Assembly (NCBI RefSeq): GCF_900100195.1
Contig: NZ_FNES01000017.1
Span: forward strand, 18,858-82,857
DNA length: 64,000 nucleotides
Source of the DNA: Billgrantia gudaonensis
GTDB lineage: Bacteria; Pseudomonadota; Gammaproteobacteria; Pseudomonadales; Halomonadaceae
Reading direction: 5' to 3'
This document shows, piece after piece, positions 1 to 6,800 of this stretch. Numbering within the stretch: the first letter of the stretch is position 1; each line of letters starts with the position of its first letter. A program made the translations under genes and the position numbers. Below the pieces are notes generated by a model that ran no database searches, had not been told where the DNA came from, and worked only from the letters and a program-made list of their open reading frames with translations.

Positions 1-106
1 ACGCTTCCCTCAGGACTGGCTGCCTGCAAGCCCAGCTCTCGGACGGCGGCACTGATGCCGATACGGCCTGAACTCCGGCTGGAAGGCTCGAACCCGCTAC
101 TGTGCC

Positions 107-1807
107 TCACGCGGGGTGGCGGCTTTGCGTGGTCGGGCCGGGACTCTCCGCGGGGCCCATGAAACCGCTGACATTGAGCTCGTCGGCCGGCACGGGCTTG
201 GCGAAATAGTAGCCCTGATAGGCATGGCAACGCTGCGCCGCCAGGTAGCGCCAATGCTCCCGGGTTTCGACGCCCTCGGCGATGATCTGCAGGTCGAGTG
301 CCAAGCCCATGGCGATGATGGTCTCGACGATCACCCTATCGTCCGGATCCTCGTGCAGGTCGCGCACGAAGGACTGGTCGATCTTGATCTGATCCAGAGG
401 CAGCCGCTTGAGGTACTGCAACGATGAGTAACCGGTGCCGAAATCATCCAAGGCAAAACGCAGCCCCAATTCCTTGAGGTGGTGCATACGCTGAATGGTC
501 TCCTCGACGTGACCGATCACGGCACTCTCGGTCAACTCCAGCTTGAGACGACGAGGATCGGCGCCGGTGTGCGCCAGGATATTGGCGACCCGCTCGACGA
601 AATCCGGCTGTTGGAACTGACGTGCGCTGACGTTGACGGCCAGCGTCAACCCGGCGGTAAGCGGCGATCGTTGCCAGAGGACCAGCTGACGGCAAGCGGC
701 TTCCAGCACCCAGTGGCCGATCGGCACGATCAATCCCGTTTCCTCGGCGAGCGGAATGAAGTCGCCCGGCGATACCCGCCCCCGCTCCGGGCTGTTCCAA
801 CGCAGCAGCGCTTCGGCACCGATCGGCTTCCCACCGACATCGACCTGGAGCTGATAGAACAGACACAACTGCTGGCGCTCGATGGCCAGACGCAGCCCCT
901 GCTCCAATGCCGTTCGCGCCTCGATCACGGCCTGCACTCGCGGATCGTAGAAGCAGGCCGCATCGCGCCCTTCCTGCTTGGCGCGCAGCACTGCCGCATC
1001 GGCATGGCGAAATAGCGTCTCCGCATCGCTATCGCCATCCGGAAAGATCACGATGCCCTGACTTGCACTGATGAAGTGGCGCTGCCCCTCGATCTCGAAG
1101 GGAGCACCGAAAGTCTCAGCCAACCGTATGGCCAGGCTCTCGACACGGTCCGCGACGGTCATGTGCTTCTCGCCCAGCGCACCCACGACCACGGCGAACT
1201 CATCACCGCCCAGGCGACCCAGGATCGCGACATCGTCCAGCAACCGTTGCAACCGCTCGCTCACCTTGCGCAACAGCTGATCTCCCACACCGTATCCCCC
1301 GCTGTCGTTGATACGCTGAAAATGATCAAGATCCAGCAAGATCAATGCCCCGAGGGTGCCGTTGCGACGACTGAGCTCCAGCGAATGCGCCAAGTGTTCG
1401 CTCATCAGCCGCCAGTTGGGGAGGTCGGTGAGCGTGTCATAATAAGCCAGGCGGTGAACCTCACGCTCGGCACAGCGCCGCCGGCACTCCGCTTCGCGCC
1501 AGCGCAGCAATGCCGAAGCCAGCCGGCCTGTCGGCCCACGAGCCCTGCCGGCCAGTGCCTCTACGGGCGTCAGAGCAGTCAGATCGGAAGCCGGGGCTGC
1601 CAGAGCGAGGATGGCATCGCCGATGACCATCAGCTGACGATGCAGCCGAAAGGCCATCAGGCTGGCAATCAGCAACAGCACCGCCAGGCCCGCGCCCACC
1701 ATCCAGGCCGGCAGCTGCCAGACACCGATGCCGAACAGCGTAGCCGACGCCAGCAACAGCAACATCGGCAACAACAGCAGCAAGCGCAGTCGAAGGGAGT
1801 CGTTCAT
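107..1807 (-). CDS. membrane-anchored GGDEF-EAL c-di-GMP enzyme
   Basis: A 566-residue protein of cyclic-di-GMP metabolism. Two hydrophobic segments (about residues 8-30 and 34-53) anchor it in the inner membrane; a GGDEF domain follows from about 120 with an intact GGDEF motif at 200-204, then an EAL domain with EALLRW at 332-337, ELTES near 424 and [10 protein letters not shown] at 454-463. The EAL side keeps the usual catalytic residues, so it should hydrolyse c-di-GMP; the cyclase side lacks an RxxD inhibitory site five residues before GGDEF. The start is placed at the ATG just before the first membrane segment, because the upstream extension is not protein-like. It is transcribed away from another c-di-GMP gene. 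Net direction of activity cannot be judged from sequence. Confidence 0.88.
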   Translation of the reverse strand: MNDSLRLRLLLLLPMLLLLASATLFGIGVWQLPAWMVGAGLAVLLLIASLMAFRLHRQLMVIGDAILALAAPASDLTALTPVEALAGRARGPTGRLASALLRWREAECRRRCAEREVHRLAYYDTLTDLPNWRLMSEHLAHSLELSRRNGTLGALILLDLDHFQRINDSGGYGVGDQLLRKVSERLQRLLDDVAILGRLGGDEFAVVVGALGEKHMTVADRVESLAIRLAETFGAPFEIEGQRHFISASQGIVIFPDGDSDAETLFRHADAAVLRAKQEGRDAACFYDPRVQAVIEARTALEQGLRLAIERQQLCLFYQLQVDVGGKPIGAEALLRWNSPERGRVSPGDFIPLAEETGLIVPIGHWVLEAACRQLVLWQRSPLTAGLTLAVNVSARQFQQPDFVERVANILAHTGADPRRLKLELTESAVIGHVEETIQRMHHLKELGLRFALDDFGTGYSSLQYLKRLPLDQIKIDQSFVRDLHEDPDDRVIVETIIAMGLALDLQIIAEGVETREHWRYLAAQRCHAYQGYYFAKPVPADELNVSGFMGPAESPGPTTQSRHPA

Positions 1808-1904
1808 TTTCTCGAGGTCTCTTGTCTCGCAGGCGGCTACATTGCCCGGTTCCCATGGTGAACCAGCCTGCTTCTGACTCCATATCTTAGGCGGCATATC
1901 ATTT

Positions 1905-1954
1905 TTGTACAATTTATTGGCACAAATTGCGGCCATAAGTACAACTTTTGTAAA
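1905..1954. promoter_or_regulatory. possible LitR-type boxes upstream of the GGDEF-EAL gene
   Basis: The AT-rich spacer between two divergent c-di-GMP genes holds TTGTACAA at 1905-1912, AGTACA at 1938-1943 and TGTAAA at 1949-1954, the last two 11 bases apart. The cores resemble the TGTACA boxes at 10689-10705 and 11872-11895, but no pair here has the 12-base spacing, so this is a weak candidate. Confidence 0.3.
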
Positions 1955-2088
1955 GCTACATGCTAGCTCCATGTCGGGTACCCAGACACGGGCAAAGGGG
2001 GTATGCTCTAGGGCGTATCACCTTTCATCATCCCCCTTCGCTCAAGCTACTTGCCTGACCGGCTTGCTTCAGGACAAGGAGAGTGCTC

Positions 2089-3423
2089 GTGGCGTCCAAC
2101 GGGCTCGACACCGCTCCCGGCAACGACTTCCGCCCCCCTCGGGCATTCCGCGACATCCATGCCAATGCCGATCTCGACACCCTGCGCGAGAAGTTCTATC
2201 AACTCTATATCGCCGTGGAGCAGAGTCCGGCGGCCACCGCCATCACCGACACCGAAGGCCGCATCGAGTACGTGAACCAGCGCTTCCTCGACGTCACCGG
2301 CTTCAGCCGCGAAGAGCTGCTCGGCAAGACACCGGCCATGATCCAGTCGGGCATGACGCCAGAGGACGTCTACCGCGACATGTGGCAGACCCTGCGTAGT
2401 GGTCGGGTGTGGAAGGGCGAACTGCAGAACCGCAAGAAGAACGGTGAGCTGTACTGGGAGTCGGAAGTCATCACCCCCGTACGCGACGACCGGGGGCGAG
2501 TGGTCAACTTCGTAGCCGTGAAGGAAGACATCACCGAGCGCAAGCGCCAGGAAGACGAGCTCAAGGTCATGGCCAGCGTGTTCGAGACGGGGCAGGCGAC
2601 ACTGATCACCGATCCGGACATGTGCATCGAAAAGGTCAACCAGGCCTTCACCGACATCACCGGCTACCGCGCCGAGGAAGTGATCGGCCAAACGCCGCGG
2701 CTATTCAAATCGGGCGTGCACGACCAGGCTTTCTACGCCCGGCTGTGGGATGCGGTGCTGGAGACCGGGCACTGGCAGGGCGAAATCTGGAACCGCAATA
2801 AGTACGGCGACATCTATCCTCTGTGGCAGTCCATCACCGCGGTACGCGATGAAGCTGGCGACATTCGCCACTTCATCGCCGTGTTTCACAGCATCGCCGA
2901 GCGCAAGCAGATGGAGATCGAGCTGGAGCGCCAGGCCACTCGCGATCACCTCACCGGCGCCCACAATCGCCGTGCCTTCGATCGGGCCATTCGCCAGGCG
3001 ATCCGTCAGGCGGAACACAGCGGCGACGGCTTCTCGCTGCTGCTGTTCGACATCGACCACTTCAAGGCGGTCAACGACAGCTACGGACACGACGCTGGCG
3101 ACGCCATCCTCAAGCGCCTGGCGACTCGCGCCGGCGAAGGGCTGCGCAGTACCGACCTGCTCGCCCGCTGGGGCGGCGAGGAGTTCGCCATCCTGCTGCT
3201 CGACACGCCGCTCAAGGGAGCCACCACCTTCGCCGAAAGGCTTCGCGAGCAGGTCGCCATGTCACGCTTCGAGGGGCTGGCCATCACCATCAGCCTGGGC
3301 ATCACCGAGTATCGGCCCGGCGACGACCTGGACAGCCTGCTCGCCAGGGCCGACGACGCCCTCTACCGCGCCAAGCGCAGCGGCCGCAATACGGCCGCGG
3401 TCGCCACCGGCCAGCAGGACTGA
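2089..3423 (+). CDS. PAS-PAS-GGDEF diguanylate cyclase
   Basis: A 444-residue soluble sensor diguanylate cyclase. Two PAS/PAC modules (about residues 38-150 and 160-275) precede a GGDEF domain with the active variant GGEEF at 362-366. An RxxD inhibitory site (RSTD, 353-356) lies exactly five residues before it, so product inhibition is expected. Neither PAS domain has the NCRFLQ-type cysteine of a LOV photoreceptor. GTG at 2089 is preferred over the in-frame GTG at 2083, because AAGGAG at 2076-2081 lies seven bases before the former and only one before the latter. The gene is convergent with the stress-protein gene downstream. Confidence 0.88.
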   Translation: MASNGLDTAPGNDFRPPRAFRDIHANADLDTLREKFYQLYIAVEQSPAATAITDTEGRIEYVNQRFLDVTGFSREELLGKTPAMIQSGMTPEDVYRDMWQTLRSGRVWKGELQNRKKNGELYWESEVITPVRDDRGRVVNFVAVKEDITERKRQEDELKVMASVFETGQATLITDPDMCIEKVNQAFTDITGYRAEEVIGQTPRLFKSGVHDQAFYARLWDAVLETGHWQGEIWNRNKYGDIYPLWQSITAVRDEAGDIRHFIAVFHSIAERKQMEIELERQATRDHLTGAHNRRAFDRAIRQAIRQAEHSGDGFSLLLFDIDHFKAVNDSYGHDAGDAILKRLATRAGEGLRSTDLLARWGGEEFAILLLDTPLKGATTFAERLREQVAMSRFEGLAITISLGITEYRPGDDLDSLLARADDALYRAKRSGRNTAAVATGQQD

Positions 3424-3433
3424 CCCAGCGCCA

Positions 3434-3883
3434 TCAGGTCACCGTGATCACCGTACAGGGGGCCGCATGCGACACCTTGTGCGAGACGCTGCCCAGCAGC
3501 ATGCCCTGCAGGTTACTCATGCCACGGCTGCCCATGACGATGGTGTCGACACCGAGGGCCTCGGCTTCGGCGAGTATGACCTCGTTGGGCCTGCCCTCAC
3601 GAACGTGTTCCTCGACGACGACCCCATCGAGGCTCACCGACCCACGCGCATGGGCAAGGACCCCTTCGGCGTCACGGCGCATGCGCTCGGCCAACTGCGC
3701 TCGGCGCTCTTCCGTGAAGGGCACCCCCGGGGCACCGGCTAGAATGCCGATGTCATCGGGGTATTCGCTGACATGCAGCAGATGAAGGGTGGCCGAAGCG
3801 CTGCGCGCCAGCTGCGCGGCCACCGCCAGGGCCTTCTCGGCATGCGCTGACCCATCGAGGGGAACCAGTATGGCATGTGTCAT
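3434..3883 (-). CDS. UspA-family universal stress protein
   Basis: A 149-residue single-domain universal stress protein. It opens with the typical beta strand and LVPLDGS segment and ends with the ATP-binding signature G-x2-G-x9-G-S (GSRG, nine residues, GS), so it belongs to the ATP-binding class. The start is the ATG giving MTHAILVPLDGS; ten further upstream residues in the open frame do not resemble the family. The gene stands alone, convergent with the diguanylate cyclase and about 95 bases from the anion transporter on the same strand. The specific stress is not visible from sequence. Confidence 0.88.
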   Translation of the reverse strand: MTHAILVPLDGSAHAEKALAVAAQLARSASATLHLLHVSEYPDDIGILAGAPGVPFTEERRAQLAERMRRDAEGVLAHARGSVSLDGVVVEEHVREGRPNEVILAEAEALGVDTIVMGSRGMSNLQGMLLGSVSHKVSHAAPCTVITVT

Positions 3884-3977
3884 CGGCAATCCTGCCCTTC
3901 CGTGCATGATCATGAAGATGCGTAACCCAGGCTGCTTCTCTCCAGATTAGACGCAACGGGGCAGACTCACCATGGCA

Positions 3978-5480
3978 TCACGACGCGGCCCAGCCAAAGC
4001 CCAGCACCGGCATCACCAGCGCGAACACCACCAGGGTGATCAGGAGGACGCCCACCAAGCTCACCAACGCCCCGGCCCGCACCATATCGATCACGCGAAG
4101 CTTGCCACTGGCGAACACCACGGCGTTGGGCGGAGTAGCCACCGGCAGCATGAAGGCACAACTGGCTGCCATGGCGACCGGCACCGCGAGCAGCAAGGGG
4201 CTCGCCTCCAGGCTCACCGTCAGCGAAGCCGTCAGTGGCAGAATGGCAGCCGCCGTGGCGGTGTTGCTGGTCACGTGGCTCATCAGCATCACGACCGTCG
4301 CCACCAGAGCGACCAGGCTCCACGTCGGCCAACTGCCGAAGGTGGCGAGCCCTTCGGCCACCGCGGCGGCCAGGCCGCTCGACTCGATGGCACTGCCCAG
4401 GCTGAGCCCTCCGCCCACCAGTACCAGAACCCCCCAGGGCAGGTGGCGAGCGCTTTCCCAGTCGAGCAGGAACTGACGCTCGCGCCATCGGGCCGGCACC
4501 GCAAACAGCAGCACCGCGGCGATCATGGCGATCCCCGCATCGCTGAGCTCGATGCCGGGCAGCCACACCTGCAACAGGGGGCGGGTGACCCAGGCCAAGG
4601 CCACCAGAACGAAGATCGCGGCCACCCGACGTTCGGGGCCATGCATGCGTCCCAGGTCGGCAGCCTGCTCCTCGATCAGCGCCGCCACGCCGGGCAGAGG
4701 CTCGCGCGGTAGCGGGTAGACGAGACGGGTGAGCAACCACCAGGCCAGCACGAGCAGTACCAGTGCGGGCGGCACCGCGAACAACATCCACTGGGCGAAG
4801 CCGATCTCGATGCCGTAGCTCTCGGCCATGAAACCGGCCAGAAGGGCATTGGGAGGCGTGCCGATCAGCGTGCCCATACCACCGATATTGGCCGCCAGAG
4901 CGATCCCCAGCAGCAGCGTCAACGCCATGTGCCGGCTCGCCCCCACACCGCCCTGTCGCTCCAGCAGCCCCAGCACTGAAAGACCGATGGGCACCATCAA
5001 GGCGGCCGTGGCAGTGTTGCTCACCCACATGCTGAGGCCGGCGGTGGCCAGCATGAACCCGCCCACCAGCTGATGGGGACGATGTCCGGCCAAACGCAGC
5101 ACCAGCATGGCGATGCGTCGATGCAGGCTCCAGCGCTGGATGGCCTCGGCCAGCAGAAAACCGCCCAGGAACAGAAACAGCAGCGGATTGGCATAGGGCG
5201 CCGCCACCTCGGCAATGGGCGCCACACCCAGCAGTGGCAGCAGCGCCACGGGAAGCAGCGCGGTGACCGCGATGGGCACCGGCTCGGCCACCCACCAGAC
5301 CGCCATCCAGGCGGTCAGTGCGACCACCTGCCAAGCCGTCGCGGGCACCCCCTCCGGTGCCGGCAGGCCGACCAGCGCCAAAGCCATCAGCGGGCCGCCC
5401 AACAACCCGATCGCCAGCCAGGCGCGCTGACGTCGCGCCGTGCGTGCCGCCTCGGCCTGCTCCTGTGGCGGTTCGTCCAT
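3978..5480 (-). CDS. DASS/SLC13-family sodium:anion symporter
   Basis: A 500-residue inner-membrane protein with a dozen or so hydrophobic segments. It carries both Ser-Asn-Thr substrate/sodium motifs of the divalent anion:sodium symporter family (SNTATAALMVPI near residue 150 and SNTATAAAILPL near 420). Such carriers import dicarboxylates, citrate or sulfate with sodium, which fits a halophile; the substrate cannot be told from sequence. A clear AGGAG precedes the ATG. The gene for a small two-helix membrane protein ends 45 bases upstream on the same strand, so the two are probably co-transcribed. Confidence 0.85.
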   Translation of the reverse strand: MDEPPQEQAEAARTARRQRAWLAIGLLGGPLMALALVGLPAPEGVPATAWQVVALTAWMAVWWVAEPVPIAVTALLPVALLPLLGVAPIAEVAAPYANPLLFLFLGGFLLAEAIQRWSLHRRIAMLVLRLAGHRPHQLVGGFMLATAGLSMWVSNTATAALMVPIGLSVLGLLERQGGVGASRHMALTLLLGIALAANIGGMGTLIGTPPNALLAGFMAESYGIEIGFAQWMLFAVPPALVLLVLAWWLLTRLVYPLPREPLPGVAALIEEQAADLGRMHGPERRVAAIFVLVALAWVTRPLLQVWLPGIELSDAGIAMIAAVLLFAVPARWRERQFLLDWESARHLPWGVLVLVGGGLSLGSAIESSGLAAAVAEGLATFGSWPTWSLVALVATVVMLMSHVTSNTATAAAILPLTASLTVSLEASPLLLAVPVAMAASCAFMLPVATPPNAVVFASGKLRVIDMVRAGALVSLVGVLLITLVVFALVMPVLGFGWAAS

Positions 5481-5525
5481 CGCCTCTCTCCTGTATGCCG
5501 ATATCGCTGGCGCAACGCGCGCGAC

Positions 5526-5771
5526 TCAAGACGCCTCGTCGTCGTCCAGGGCAGCCAGGCGACGATCCCGCGATTTGCGCGCCCGGTTGCGCCGATACAG
5601 GCGTACCAGAGCGATGCTCAGCGCACACAGCAGCATGGCGGCCAGCGTCCAGCCCTGCCAGGGCCGAGCGGCATCGCCCATCAGCGTCTCCAGGGTGATG
5701 ATCAGGATGAAACCGCAGGCCTGACTGGCAATCGCCAGGGCACGCAGAGTATCGAAAGCTTGCTTGGCCAT
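5526..5771 (-). CDS. small two-helix membrane protein, unknown
   Basis: An 81-residue protein I do not recognise. It has two predicted membrane helices (about residues 11-31 and 42-60), then a highly basic stretch (RRNRARKSRDRR) and an acidic end (DDDEAS). An AGGAG lies seven bases before the ATG, and it sits 45 bases upstream of the DASS symporter on the same strand, so it is probably expressed with it. It may be an accessory subunit, as small membrane partners exist for some secondary transporters, but there is no motif to prove that. Confidence 0.65.
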   Translation of the reverse strand: MAKQAFDTLRALAIASQACGFILIITLETLMGDAARPWQGWTLAAMLLCALSIALVRLYRRNRARKSRDRRLAALDDDEAS

Positions 5772-5892
5772 GAAGGCTCCTGCCAGGTGACATGCCCCGC
5801 CACGAACAGTAGGCTTGGCCAGACGTCGTGACGCAAGTCCGTGATTCTACCCGGTCCCGCCGCCCGCGCCGACCCATGACGGAGCCCCACCC

Positions 5893-6693
5893 ATGGATGC
5901 GTTCGCTCTTGGCCCCGTACTGATTTCCGTGCCGCGCCTGTATGCGCTGGCCTGCGCTGCGCTGCTGCTAGCTGCTGCCTGGCTGCTGCTGGGCCTCTCG
6001 CCGGGTGCACGGGCACGCTGGTTCAACGGCCTGCTCCTGACCTGGCTGGTGGGAGCGCGGCTGGGCCACGTGGCGCTCAACCTGGATGCCTACGCTGCCG
6101 CACCGCTGGATGTCCTCAAGCTGTGGCAGCCCGGCTACCACGGCCTGTGGGGACTGCTCGCGGCCCTCGTCTGGACCGGCTGGGCCCTGCGCGACCACCT
6201 GCTGCGCCTGATCGGCGCCATGGCGCTGACGCTGGGCGCCTCGGTGCTGTGGCTGGTGCTCGTCACTCTGGCTCCGCTGGGCAGCGACGCCAGCCTGCGC
6301 GAACTGCCCGACCTCACCCTGGAGAACCTCGAGGGAGAAGCGGTCGAACTGAGTTCGCTGGCCGGCGAGCCCGTGGTGCTCAACCTCTGGGCCACCTGGT
6401 GCCCGCCCTGCCTGCGCGAACTGCCCCTGCTCGCCGAAGCCGACCGACGCGACGACGTCACCGTGGTGGTGGCCAACCAGGGCGAGGAGCTGCTCCAGGT
6501 GGCCCGCTACCTGGACGAACAAGCGCTGGACTTCCGCTACCCGCTGCTCGACCCCAACCAGGAGCTGATGGTGCTCAGCGAATCGCCGGGGCTACCCACT
6601 ACCCTGTTCTTCGATGCCGAGGGTCGTGTGGCCGAGCGCCACGTTGGCGAACTGACTCGCGCTCAGCTCGATGCCTGGCTCGATCACGACTGA
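5893..6693 (+). CDS. Lgt-like membrane domain fused to TlpA-type thiol-disulfide reductase
   Basis: A 266-residue protein with two parts. Residues 1-130 hold about four membrane helices and a stretch (GARLGHVALN at 54-63, LWQPGYHGLWG at 77-87) that recalls the GxRxGY...FHGG region of prolipoprotein diacylglyceryl transferase Lgt, though the HGG core is not kept. Residues about 136-266 form a TlpA/ResA-like thioredoxin domain with active site WCPPC at 169-173 and a cis-proline loop GLPTT near 231, expected on the periplasmic side. It probably reduces or shuffles disulfides in extracytoplasmic proteins. GGAG lies eight bases before the ATG. It is divergent from the small membrane protein. Confidence 0.78.
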   Translation: MDAFALGPVLISVPRLYALACAALLLAAAWLLLGLSPGARARWFNGLLLTWLVGARLGHVALNLDAYAAAPLDVLKLWQPGYHGLWGLLAALVWTGWALRDHLLRLIGAMALTLGASVLWLVLVTLAPLGSDASLRELPDLTLENLEGEAVELSSLAGEPVVLNLWATWCPPCLRELPLLAEADRRDDVTVVVANQGEELLQVARYLDEQALDFRYPLLDPNQELMVLSESPGLPTTLFFDAEGRVAERHVGELTRAQLDAWLDHD

Positions 6694-6800
6694 CATCCCC
6701 TTAAGCCGTGCGGGGCTTTCAGGTAGAATCCTCCGCCCCATGGCCGCCAGCCCCGCGATGGCGGTTCGCGCACCGTGACATCCGTATCCTTCGAGGCAGC

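Noticed and set aside
1..106. Minus-strand frame reading GRIGISAAVRELGLQAASPEG toward the left edge, reminiscent of uroporphyrinogen-III synthase
   Set aside because: Only about 30 codons, no start codon in the window, and an opposite-strand frame ends at 69-71; too little to call a gene.
2089..3423. PAS domains as LOV blue-light sensor that could partner the LitR-like regulator
   Set aside because: The flavin-binding cysteine motif NCRFLQ is absent; the corresponding positions read TPAMIQSG and TPRLFKSG.
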